This document shows, in pieces, positions 34,801 to 47,480 of a stretch of DNA of 64,000 nucleotides. Source of the DNA: Cynocephalus volans (Eukaryota; Chordata; Mammalia; Dermoptera; Cynocephalidae); NCBI RefSeq assembly GCF_027409185.1, contig NC_084474.1, positions 32,860,382 through 32,924,381 on the forward strand, written 5' to 3'. The first letter of the stretch is position 1; every line of letters begins with the position of its first letter. Position numbers and translations under genes: made by a program. The notes under the pieces were generated by a model. It had not been told where the DNA came from, searched no databases, and saw only the letters and a list, made by a program, of their open reading frames with translations.

Positions 34801-37800
34801 TAAAAGAAAGTAGAAAGAAAGAGGAAGGAAGGGAGTGATGCTGAACTGTGATGAAGAAGTTAAGCCAATAGGATATATACTTTCCATTTGTTTGTAATAA
34901 ATCCCTTAAGAAAAAGAGACCCAAAAGATAGTTTCAAAACTTACATTAGACTTTAAAGTTATGGGACACTATGAGGTGGATTCACCCAGTGTGTCAGCTG
35001 CTGTCTGTGAGAGAAATTTTATGACCTGAAGCAGTTGGGGTACACAATAATTCATAAGTGTGACTTCCGGGAAAAGCCATTTTACACAATACCAGTATTA
35101 AGCATCTAAACTCCTAAACTGTAAAATACAAGGATAACCAAACCAATAGAATGAGGATTTTAAGGGGGCTGTGACGCCAGCAATTTCAAAACTATGTTAT
35201 CTCATTGTATAACACCTTTATCTTTTTCCAAACATTTATTTCTCAAATTAAGTGAAAGCATATAAATCGATACATGGGATTTGGGAAAACAATTTGTGGT
35301 TCTTCTAAATATGAATGGTGACACTATAAGCTATTATAGCAATTTTTTTAAAAAGGCAACAAAGAATAAGAGTCTCAGGAATTGGAAATGCACAGCAGAA
35401 TGATCACAAGTTTATGTCATGCATTCTGCCATTTCTTACAATACACAGAAAAGACTTCCCGTAGGAAAAAGTCTAGAAGCATATTTTCTCACAATTTCAG
35501 TTCTGAATTCAGTAAGGGAGTAACTCCACTGGCCTTCTAAAATAAGAGGGAAACAGCTACATCCTTCAAATGAAGACCATGGTAATTAAACACTTGAAAA
35601 GAAAAGAAGCCAAGGGAGGGACAGGTTTTAAGTTGACTAGTTTAGGCACAGTCTTTTAAGTTTTATTTTTTTACCCTTGTTGTACAAGAACGCAAATATT
35701 TTTTAAAAAAGACTTAAAGACTTTGAATCTCTTAATATGCAGATATACCATGACTTTTTCAAAATTCTTAACACTGTTGGACCTTTTAGTTTTGAAGTAT
35801 TATAAAATGTATTTTTCTTAACACAACATCATTTTTTACTGGATATTCATTTTTAAGGTATTTATTACAAAATATAAATATATAAGTTAAAAGATTTTTA
35901 ACCTAAAAATGTTAAAAAGAATTCTTGCAAATATAATATTAGCAAACTTGGTAAGTTGTAAAATAGATATGTACATTTCGTTACCAATCAAACACTTCAT
36001 AAAAGATGACTCCTCAAGGCAATTTGCAAACTATGGTTTCATCTAGATATATGTCGGTATAAATCAGGTAACTTCAGTTCACCATTTTTCTAAACAAGTA
36101 TGCCATAATCTTTGCTCGCTCTGTTTCTGTGAGGCCATCATAAATCTGCCACACTGCACTGTCTCCTCAGAATGCAGTCACAGATTCAAATACATACAGT
36201 GAACTATACATACAGCAAGTCTATATTCCTACTCAGTAATCTCCATCACCTGTGGGACATATTTTTTTTAACAAAATCTTAGTAGAAATGTACCCGTCAT
36301 GCTTAAAACTACTCTTCATTATCATACTTTATTGGAAAACACCTTTTCTCTCAGCCTAGACATATGAAATACGAATGGACACTCCTTTTAATGTATACAC
36401 ATGTATGGTTTGCATACAACGTCTACTAAATTAGCCAGGATGGACTTAGTGAACTGAATGCAAACCTAGATTCAAATGGCATAAAACATTTTTCTCAATT
36501 CACCACTGCTGATATTTAATTTGCTTTGATCTAAACCTGCTAACATTATCCAACTGGAAGGAGAAACTTAGATTTATTATTTAAGATTTATTTCTAATAC
36601 TGAAGATGTCTGTTAAAATAAAACTAAAATAAATGTATAAAAATATTTAATTTTCAGTCTTCAAACTTAAAATGGTATATGAAAACCAGAAAAAAAATTT
36701 AAACCTTTCCCTTTCCTAGAATTATACTTTATAGTTTTGTATTTATTGAATGCATTCATAGGCTCCCTTAGGATGTGAAATGTATGGAAATATATGTGCA
36801 TTACTAAAGAAAGAACTAAATTTATTCTTTCCCCACCTCATGCTCTTCTTTGCAGTAGAGGTTTTTAATTCAATACAGAGCTAGAATGAGATGGAGCCAA
36901 TTTCCTGGTCTATATGTGTGACAAATGCTGAAAGTGGCACAAGATTAACAAATTAGTTGAAGCATAGATCTTAAAAGATTTTTTTCTGTCTCTAAATCAA
37001 AATTCATACTTTATTTGAAATGAAGCCTTCTTTAGAATTCAATAATGAATAAGAATCTTTTATTTCTCTCTATTTAAGATGAAAAGATGGGATGTATGAC
37101 AACATACCAGCAATTTTTTAAAAGCATTTTTTTATTTGTAGGAAAGCTTACAAAGGTCATATATTTGGAATATAAAATTATTGTGATTATTATCTAGTGT
37201 CTTGATGTGTAGTTTGCTAAAACTGAAAAACTCTTTTCAAAATATATAGCTATTTCTAAAATAAAAGCATAAAGTATAAAGCAAGGGCAAAATGTATTTA
37301 ATTCTGTATTTTGATGGGTAAAAATATGTTTAAAAGGTAAGGTCTTAGATAAAAATATTTGCTTTTATAATAACATTTGCTAGCTTGGTTTTAAGTAAAA
37401 ACTGTGAGGCTTGGCTGTTTTACCTACCCTCAGAATCATGTGCCTGATATAATCCAGATATCTAACACCAGACAATAAAAACATCTGTGACAATAAAAGC
37501 ATGTAACAGTTGTAGAATTGTTTAATTTGGGAGAAAATGTCTATGTTTAATAATCATGTGTGCATTAATTGATTTCTCCTCTTTGTTAAGAAACTTTTAT
37601 GTATTGTAAATGGTGTGGAGTTTTTTTGTTTTGTAAGAAATCAATTTATGATGTGAAAGATTTATAAAAGATATTCTGAAATATATGTTTTGGAATTGGC
37701 TAACTCATTCAGTGTTAGAGGCTTGTCATGGTCCGCCTTTTTGTCTTGAGCTTAAATTATATAAAAAAATTATACTAACAGCATTTTAAAGCCAGCATAA

Positions 37801-40800
37801 TCTTATTTCTTGTACCCAAACATGATAACATGCTTAAAATTCAGGAAGAGCTCTATGCAGGTTGTACCTCTCAGTCGCCCAATCTCCTTTCACATATCTG
37901 TTCATGTTGACAGACTATGTCATAATACATCAACAGAAAGATCGACACAGAAGAACAAAATTTCATCACCTGACAGCAATAGGAAAACTGACTTTCAGTA
38001 CTAAATTAGTAAAAATTTACCATTACCTCACTTCCAATAAGCCTACTATCTTTAAAACATAAGGTGTCTGCTATAATTACAGATATACACAAAGGCAATT
38101 AGGTTTGTTTATGTCTTTGGTATCACACTTTGACAGCCTGTTTTCATTTTCTCTTTTATATGTTATTTTTTTAATATCTTGGAAACAATTTAGAGCATTT
38201 AAAAAATAATTTCATAATGAGATATGTACTATTACACACGTAAAGTATATCTGCCAATTGTTTTGCAGACAGTCTCTCCTGTGTTAATCATCAGCAGAAA
38301 GCTACTGACCATTGAAGTGGAAAGGAGTATGTAAGTGTCTGATAAAAGTTAGGTACCTTTTTTATAAAACATCTTGCTCTGTATTGGGGTTTCAGTAGAA
38401 ATTTAACAATACCTATAATAAAGAATGTCTTTTGCAGCCTAGGGCATCATCTGCCACTTAGGCTTTAATTTTGCCCCTGTTTGAACACCCTACAACATCT
38501 GCACTTCTCTTTTGTCTATTATCCCAGAGTTGTGCTATTCCCAAATATTGACATCATCTTCTTTTATCAGCATTAACTGCTCCGCAGCTTCCCAGGCTCA
38601 TGCTCAGCTCTATTTCTTCCTATTGATTATCTTCCTCACTCCAGCAGGTAGCTAGCCAGCGAGGCTGTCCTGAGAAATAGCTTCCAATGACTTTATACGC
38701 ACAATTTACACGGAATTGTTTAAAGAAGATATTAGCCTCAATACAAATCAGTGAACCTCATTTAGTCAATACCGCACAATTCCACTGTTGGCACCCTGTC
38801 ACATGTTAGTCTTTACAGTCAGTTGCCGTACCCAATCTGCACATTAGCCATAGTATTTAGTTTCATATTAAAATGAAGCCGGGTATTTTCGCTTTTGCTT
38901 TTCTTTTTGAAATCTTTTCAGTCTACTTTTTACATCACCTCACTGAGCCATGTGATAGTAATATATTTTGAAATATAAAAACCTGAGATTAAATGCTTGA
39001 TTTTTGACAGTGTTCTTAAATATAATAAATTCAAAAGGAAATACTGTTAAGTTAAAATGGAGTGTTTTTCATTAAGTCCAATCAAATGGTAGACAACAAA
39101 GGATCTTTTATTTGAGAATATGAAGTGAAAATGAAAACCAGAAAACCTTTACTAAGAAAAGGTCCAGCTAAATTATGTTGCAAGGAGGACTCCAGATTGA
39201 GCTTGGGTGTTTCTTTTGCTAAAAGTGAATTAAACTAAGATATGATATGAAGAAATATCTTACAAAGAAGTAAAACTTAATGCTTTTGGAGATGAAAATA
39301 AGGTCTAAGAACGGTTGACTTTGAAAATAATTCTAAAGAAAGATCACATATGAAAAAAATTGCCACAGCATCTGATCTTTTCTTATAATCATAACAGGGG
39401 AATGTTTGGGGTAAAGTAATGCTAGTCCCCTCTTTCTTTTCTGTAGCAATGCTGTAAAATTCTAGAAGGAGTGTTTACATTTCAGAATTGCCCCCTTCTT
39501 AAACTACTGGTTTATGATAGTTAATGAGATGATATCCAAATGTTGAAAACAGGAAAATTCAAATGAAAATCTAAATGTGAAATATAATATAATGAAATAA
39601 CTAAGCAACATAATACTACTCTCAATGTTTGTGCAAATATTGCAAAATGAACTGCAATACATTAAAATTCTTCAGTGGTTGTGTAATACATAAGTGAAGG
39701 TTTACATATAAAAGCTTTAGCTATCAAAAAAGGGATCTTTATATCATATTATCCCAAATTTTTCCTTGAAAACACACTAACAGGGTGCATTCTGAAAGGC
39801 TGTCATTAAATCTATTTGCATATTTCTTTGTAAATTGAAATAGGTAAGAATAAAGCAGACTGATCTAAATAGTCTATTTTTTATACAATGCATTGTCTAG
39901 CTTTAGTGGCTGAGTGGCAGAAATATTTAGGCAATAAGAATATCAGAAAAAATAATAATTTCAGTTTTGAAGATTTTTTAAGGGCTCTGTATCTCACATT
40001 TTAAGTAAAAAGAGTTGAGCAAAATGACAATTTTAAATAAGGAGCTACAGTAAGTAATAGCAACATTTTGAAAACTAATATTGGGAAGCAATTAAAACAC
40101 AATTATATAAATTATTCTTAATATTTCAAGATTTTCTCCTTTTGACTATAAAATGTTAAAGGTGATTTTTGTATGACATTTGCTTTTTTTTCTTTTCTCT
40201 TTAAATATCAGTAGTTGGGCGCTGAAGCTCTGAAGCCCAGGTAGAAAAGACACACAAAAAGATGACCAGTCTATCCTGACTGTACATCTTTTCACACATT
40301 TATTGCAAACTGACACTCATATAACAGCCTCTCTTTTTTTTTTATCACAAAGATTCAACAAAGAACAAATCAGGTACCCAGGGAAAATCATACTCCAGGA
40401 AAGAGGGAAATGCTATAACTGCATATTCATGCTGCATAAATGCAGGTATGGCAAGAATAATTGCAATATTCATGTGTGACAGCATTTTACCATTTAAAAG
40501 AAGTCAATAACCTAAATATGATAGTATTTAGGTGTAACTGTGTATATGTGTGCATGTGTGTATATATTACACATAATGCATAAATATAAATTCCAGCCCA
40601 AACTGAAATGCACAAACATTTTTAGGCTTTTTCAGTTCAAAAAATTGTCTGATTATTATGCATTTATATTTTAAGTATATCTCTACCAACTAAATTATAA
40701 GAGTTTCATGCTAGTCCATTTATCATATGATATTCTTATAGTAAATAAAATTGGATGGCTTATATATTCACTTAAAGATAACAACATTTTCAGCAAAGAA

Positions 40801-41447
40801 AAGGACAATGAGCACAAATTAAGATAGGTTTTCTAAACTAACAGCAACAAAATAAATAAACAAACACTTCAGGTAAATAAAGATGCTAATATTTTTCCCC
40901 AAAAAGCTACCTAAATTGACATAATGCTTTAAGTGTAAGTGAATGTTGGCTTCGAATTACATTAAAACATGAAATTCTCAATGATGTTCCATAGTAACTT
41001 TTAAGAGAAACTAATTTTTAAAAAAGAAATTGCTTTGTTTTGATTAACTTCCTAAAATACAAAGGAAAATTATTTTTGTTTTCGCAGTCTAAGACCCATC
41101 TATAAGGGAAACATAATTCTAAATCTATAATTATTATAAACCTTATGAGTGTTCATATTTATGGTGCATATTAAAGATAAATATTAAGATTTATAGTGAC
41201 CACCTGCATAGATTACCAAGATGATACCAAGAAACCATGCATTTTAGACATTTCATTGCATTACTTTTAGTTACAAAAAATACTGCATTGAGTCCAAAAA
41301 TTTCATATTAATCTCTTTTTGATAAATATTTTGATGAGTATAACCTAGTCAGAAAAAAATGCTTTACACCAAAAATTAATTTTAAAAGCAATAATATTGA
41401 ATTCTATGAGATATTATTTTTTAAGTGTAAACTTATGTATCCAAATT

Positions 41448-41466
41448 ACACACACACACACACACA
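41448..41466. repeat. (CA)n microsatellite
   Basis: About nine CA units, ending at cacacataca. Confidence 0.85.
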
Positions 41467-42179
41467 TACAGACAACATTATGTCAGGAGACATTTTGTTT
41501 TAATTGTTAAAGTAAACTGAAAATGAACACACTAAGGTGATTATTACATTGTCATCCATATAATTATGTCATCCATATATTGTCCTTAAAAATATGCAAA
41601 CATTTCATTGAACTCTAATTTTACATACTTAACAATATAAGAATTGGCACTATTAATTTTTTATGAAGTGGAAATAGTTTAAAATATTAACTAATACATA
41701 TATCTATTCAAATTCTAAGACAATTTCATTTAACTAAAAAACACAATCAAACTAGATAGTTAATTTGGATTTATTTCCTAATTTTTATTTGATATCCCTA
41801 TATTTATAGAAAAATATGTATTAAGCAGAGTACCATATTAAGGAAATTAATATTAGCCTTTTTATACATAGAATATCTTTATGCATGTATTACCATCTGT
41901 GGGAAATACAGATATATCATAATACATACATACATATGTTGTCTGTGTATTCTGTGCAGAGAAGTAAAACATTCTGATAATCTAGAATAAACAATAAAGG
42001 TGTGTGTGTGTGCACGTGGGTGTGTAGAGATGGAGGAAAGGAACTGGCACATTTACAGACATATTAAAGGTAGGATATTAACATGTTTGAAAATGAGCAT
42101 AAAGATATTATGTGATTATAAAAAATAAATATTATTGATAATTTTTATCTCTCCTTTCCTCCCCTCCTTTCTAAATCTC

Positions 42180-42180
42180 T

Positions 42181-42231
<51 letters not shown>

Positions 42232-42234
42232 TGT
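42180..42234. repeat. (GT)n microsatellite
   Basis: An almost pure GT run of about 24 units, with single interruptions at either end (gtatgtg and gtttgtg). Confidence 0.95.
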
Positions 42235-45200
42235 GGCCACTAACAAGAAAGTGAACATTTGAGATGAAAGGAAAAAGATAACTGTATGGAGACTTAAAAG
42301 AAGGCAATTTGGTTAAAATTACTAAATTAAAAATTAAATCCATTTACTTTTTTCTGAAATGTGAAATCAAGCGTCTATAAAGTGGGTGTGAGAATTACAA
42401 CACATTTTGAAGATTTTCTATTAAAAATTTTCCCACGTAAATATCTGTATCATTAGTACCCTATAGTATTATCAAATACTCTAAAAACACATATGAAAAT
42501 ATCATGAAATATACATGGAAGTGTCATCTTTGTATTGTAAAAATCAAGACTCTAAGTAAAGGCAAAGTTCTTTATCATTTGATTCAAATATAACTATTTC
42601 AAACCCCCTAGTTTAATGTTTTTAATGTATATCTACTGGCTGGTTTTTCAAATTTGTCATTTTTAAGAAAATACTCTAGGGCTGAAAATAAAATAATATA
42701 GGATTACACATCAAGAATTTACATAGCTACCTAACAGTTAATATTTTGGACACCTTTTATGCATTTTAAATAGTTATAACCCCAGTGATGCCAGTGTTAC
42801 AGCATTCAAGGGATGCTATTAAATGCTTTCTACAGGAAAGAGCACCTTACAGTGAGTTTTTATTAATATCTGACCACCTAGATTCCTGAAGCCTTCAGTT
42901 GTAAAAACATATTTTTTTCTGTATAAAAAGAACCCTTTTTAAACTATGAGGGTAGCAATGTTGTTTGCCATAAAGCTGACAAAAAGCAGTAGACAAAAAG
43001 TTATCTGTAACTCTCAAATTCATATATTGATTTCCTAATTCCTAGATAATTAACAAGGGTAAAACTATATACTAAGTTGCCTTCCTTCAAAATGGTAAAC
43101 TAATAGTACAATGGAATCAAAGCAAGTTATGGAGGGAAAAGGGGAGATTGGGAGAGGAGGACCTTTTTCTGGGCTCCACACAAAGGGTTGAGGGCCTAAT
43201 TATTTTTAAGTATAATCCAACCAACCTCTTCTCATGCTTAGCTGCACTGAGTGACACTATTTGTGATGCCCAGTGTGCTGAAACTGAGCAGGTTGCTGTC
43301 AGTTTAAAAATGACTATAATAAAAGTGACCATGAAGATGGATCTTGTGATTTTGCGTTTCTAATCAGTCATCTGTGAAGAACACTTTTGCTTTGATTCAG
43401 CAGACTGGTGACAGCCATGATTGATAGTGCACGAGGATGAAAAAAGGTTATTAACTGTCTTCCTATTAAGCTCAATGTATTACCCCTCTAGGTGCATCTC
43501 ATACTTTAAGTTAAAGTACTTACTCAGGTAAGGTCAAAAATGAACTCTATGGAGATGGTATCCATTCTGCTGAAAAGGAGCGAGGCATCCTTGCATTGAA
43601 TTCTTTTCCAGTGTAGCATTTAAACTACATTTAATTCCACTATCTCATTCATTAGCTTAAAAAATAGAAATTTCCTCCTTCCAAAAGCATCATACTGCAA
43701 GTACTAAAGGTATAGAAAATAGCTTTAAATGAGCTATTTTCATTTAAAAATTTAGCTTTGAATGTAAAGCTAACTAGCAACATGTGTGTGGCATGTACAT
43801 GAATCTATGTTTAAACAGATGGTCATATATTATATAATCTATGAAGGTATTTTTAAAGGCAGACACTAAACTTGCTTTGTAATTAAAAAATAAATAATTG
43901 TATTGTATGTGCAGAAATTGTTTTAATTCTCAGTCATTCATAAATGCCAAGTTTATGAAAAAGAAAAGCTTAATAACAATTGCTAAAAAAATTCAAAGTA
44001 TCTATTGAAATACCTAGATATTCACTTTGGTTTAAATGTATTAATTTATTAACTATACCTCACTTTAATTTTTTAAATTAGATAGATTACACATAAACGA
44101 GCATTTGAATGACAATATATATGGATGTCCTTGCCTAGCACAGTATATACACACACATACACAAATAGTATTACAGATCCTAAGGTATTTAATGTTTCCC
44201 AGTAACTGAGGACATATCATTAAATGAAATAATAAAATTTTAAATGTTATCATATTCCCTGTGTTCATTTATTCTTACACAAGCCAAAATGTACTGAAAC
44301 ATTTTTTGAACACTTCATTTAACTTCTCTTTAAAAACATTTTAAATTTACAAGTTGTTTCTAGGAGACAACAGATTAAACATATGCATTTTAACTTAAAA
44401 CTATAGTATTATATTTCTTTGTACATTTCCCACTGTAAACACTCAGCACATGTCAAATGTAATGTGAAATAGCCAAAAATATTTAAGAATATCAGTAACT
44501 TGGCATTGTAGTAGCCAATTAAACTATAACCAAATTTCAGCTATGTGTGCTTGGCGGTCCTTCACTGAGCAGATCTGCACAGTGGCACAGAATAAGAAAT
44601 GTTACCAGAACGTCATTAGAGTTTCAACGCAGGGAAAATCATATCATGTCCAAAGTTTTCTGTAGTGCATCCTGACTTGTTTCTCTAGTGTCAGCTATCA
44701 TTCCTGTTTTGGTCTGTAATAAATTATATCTTGAAAATATACTGTTTTAATATTGGGGTCCATCAACAATGACATATAGAGAAAGTAAGGAAATTAAGTT
44801 CAAGATTTCGTTGAATTTCTCTTTACAGCCTCAAAAATTGGCTCTCTAGCCTATTCTGCTTAATATTGCAATTGCTGTTTTAAGAAGCCTTTCCAGTTCT
44901 CTAGTATTTTATGCATGCCAAGTGTAACTTAAATACTTACACATTGAAAGCCTCTTCATAAAAAAATGTTATATCAATATAAAAATTATTTATTTAATGA
45001 ATTGTGTTTATGTGGAGTGGACTTAAGTGTAGATTTTACAATTCATACAAGGTTTCCTCGATAAGACACATTAACTTCATTACTAAATGGATTTCTCTTT
45101 CTGTCTTATGCAACTTCAACAGGCAAATTTGCATCCCCAAATCTAGAAATCAACGTCTAGGTAAGTGATTGAGGGGGACATATGGTCAATAATAACATTC

Positions 45201-46470
45201 TATATTCCTGTACAAATATCTGTCAAAGAGTTCACAATAAAATTGTAAGTTAATAAGAAATACGTTGTGTGTTTCTCAAAAACATTGTTTGCTTTTAAAA
45301 TCAAAAAAAGAACAATGCAGTTTTAATCTATCTCATGGTAACTAACACATGCTCTGAAATGTTAGTGAGATTCCTGTCTTCCTCCACCTGCCTAATTTGG
45401 AGTTTCTTAAGGAAAATGAGGAAATACAAAGGCCAAGTAGGCCAGAGAGGAACATACACATTTTCTGGTGTCTTCTGTTTCTTCCCCTTACAGAATGAAG
45501 ATCTAGAACATACATTACACACAACACACATTTTATGAAAGAACAAAGCAAAGACAGTTGCAGGTAAAGTTTAGGTCATATCCAAGGCAGTCAATTTGCA
45601 TAGCTGAACTTAAAGTTGAGCCATATTTTGCAGAATCCAATACAGGCAGACAGTAAAATTTTCAAATGCAACACTTTTCTTCATGCTTTTGGAACTCCAG
45701 AACAGAATACCGAGTTAATGTTCCTCAAGCAAATGATATAACTGGCAAAGAAAAACTCGCATCTTTGTGCAAACCCCTTACATTTGGTTCTAAGACTACT
45801 GTGGCTTGGTTTCATGGACTGCTGGGGCAAAAGTCCTGTTTAGTTTACAATTTCTAGGACTTGGATTCCTTTTAGTTTTAAACTGTACTGAAGCTCTTCC
45901 AGTCCTATATGCATCTCCCCTCCCTTCCTCCTCCAGACCCTACTGGGGCACACACGGTAGGGTATGAACTGGGTGGTGCACTTATGTGTAGCCAGACGCG
46001 GAGGCCGGCAGCTGCTGTCCACTCCTAGACCGTGTACCTGAGCGCAGTGGCCACTCTGCTCTTCCGCCCAGCCCACTCCTGCCTGCAGTGTTGCTGCTGT
46101 CACGCCAGCCGGTGATTTGATAGGCTTGTCGGGTTGCCATGGTGTTGACTTCTTGCCTCTCAGGAGCTGCCCAATGACTGGAGGTCTGGGATTAAAGCGG
46201 GAAGAGGCAGCGGCCACAGCGAATTTCAGCGGCAGCTGCAGCAGCTAGAAACAAGAAGCCAGAGGACGAGGTCTCGAGAATGCGCTCCCCTCCCGCAGTC
46301 AGGGCTGCCAGGGAGGGACAGAGAAGAAAGGGTGGACGGTTGCAACGGTGACCCCTCGAAGCCAGAAGATACAACTGAGGGGGGCTGAGACCGGCTCAGG
46401 AATAACTCATAAGCAATCTGCACGCGCTGAGAGAAAAAAATCTTCCAGAATTCGTTACTATTCACACTAG

Positions 46471-46476
46471 ACTTAC
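46471..46476 (-). other. Candidate splice donor, minus strand
   Basis: Read on the minus strand the site is CTTG|GTAAGT, a near-consensus 5' splice site. The exon would lie upstream in transcription, at coordinates above 46,476, within CpG block 1. No acceptor can be assigned. Confidence 0.3.
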
Positions 46477-46704
46477 CAAGGCGGGTGGTGGGACTGAGAG
46501 TAAAAAGGTGTTAAAAGGGACCTACGTGGTTGATACATTCCCCCCCTCCCACACCCCACCCTTCGCTTGGGCAACGAAATAACCTGACAGATAAACAGGC
46601 GCTACACGGAGAACTTAAATCGTGGAAAGTAACTTATTCCGAGAAGAAAAAGTGCAATTAGACGGCAACCGAGTGAATGCAAATAGCGGCCTGGGCCGGC
46701 GGCC

Positions 46705-46750
46705 GGCGGGGCGGGGGCGGGGCGGGGGCGGGCGGGGGTGGGGGGCCGGA
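46705..46750 (+). other. G-quadruplex-prone G-rich tract
   Basis: Many runs of three to six G separated by single C or T occur in succession (ggcggggcgggggcgg and onward to gggggtgggggg). Such a tract also reads as stacked GC boxes for SP/KLF factors. It sits in CpG block 1. Confidence 0.75.
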
Positions 46751-47031
46751 GGGTGCGTGTGCAGCGCACACCCCCAGACGGAAACTGTAAACTGGGAAAT
46801 GAAAGGCAGCGAACCCGCTTCTGTTATACATTAGTAGCTAGGTGAAGGTTACGCAAAGAAGAAAAGGGAAAGTAAAGCTGTTAAAAGAATAGAATAAACC
46901 CCCTGGGAGTGCAACTCGAAATCCCCCCCTCAGTCCCCGATGCAAGGGGAGGAGGAGGAGGAGGAAAAGAGTGCATTCTGGTGTGATGAGAACTCTCTGG
47001 AATGTCTGGAGGAGAGGATAGAAGTGCGAGG

Positions 47032-47037
47032 GTAAGG
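47032..47037 (+). other. Candidate splice donor, plus strand
   Basis: The site reads GAGG|GTAAGG near the 3' part of CpG block 1. It is compatible with a plus-strand non-coding first exon. No supporting acceptor is visible within the window. Confidence 0.25.
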
Positions 47038-47480
47038 AGACCCGGGTGCGAAATAAATGGCAGGAGAGAGAAACGGGGGAGGGGTGGGTCGGAAAGAAAG
47101 AGTCAGGGATTCACCCGAGGGAATTAGAGGTTCAGGAGTGAGATTTCTGCAGAAGGGAAAGAACAGAAGTTCAGGCTCTCTCGGCGCGTAAAGAAAGGAG
47201 GAAACGACTGGAGTCAGAATGAGAAAAGGAGGAAAGAGGTGTTCGCAGCTGAGGCAGGGCGTGGGAAGGCAACCACAGTCAGCTGGAAGAAGCCAGAGTC
47301 AAGGAGCAACTGCTCGGACGCAGGACAGGCAGGGCAGGACATGGTGGAGACAGGCAGTGGACGAGGGCACCGCGGGCAGGACCGCGAGCTGGAAACCAGG
47401 TGCCCCGCAGCCTGCGCCGGGCTCCGGGCGACGCAGGCACTTTTCTGGCAATGAGAAGAGCCGCTCCACCAGCCTGCCGG

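Larger units (their letters stand above)
34801..45899. other. 11-kb repeat-poor AT-rich DNA, no gene seen
   Basis: I find no coding exon, RNA gene, SINE, LINE or LTR in this tract, only simple repeats. It is dominated by A/T-rich unique-looking sequence. Short open frames (for example 43,117-43,363 on both strands) show no domains. The lack of transposons contrasts with the first 35 kb, where they occur every 1-3 kb. Together with the CpG islands that follow, this suggests regulatory DNA flanking a developmental gene. Confidence 0.5.
45900..47480. promoter_or_regulatory. CpG-rich block 1 (candidate CpG-island promoter)
   Basis: CpG density rises sharply over the AT-rich flanks, in patches at about 45,945-46,125, 46,190-46,400, 46,665-46,760 and 47,180-47,475. 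Visible motifs are GTTGCCATGG (46,133-46,142, half of an RFX X-box), an octamer ATGCAAAT (46,677-46,684) and GC-box-like G runs. No TATA box is evident, as usual for CpG promoters. Transcription direction is undecided, since donor-like sites exist on both strands (46,476 minus; 47,032 plus). The open frames inside (for example 45,840-46,217 minus) begin at non-ATG codons and resemble nothing known. Confidence 0.65.

Noticed and set aside
45840..46217. 125-codon minus-strand open frame at CpG block 1
   Set aside because: It starts at GTG, contains no recognisable motif, and runs across the CpG block edge into AT-rich DNA. Possible but unsupported as an exon.
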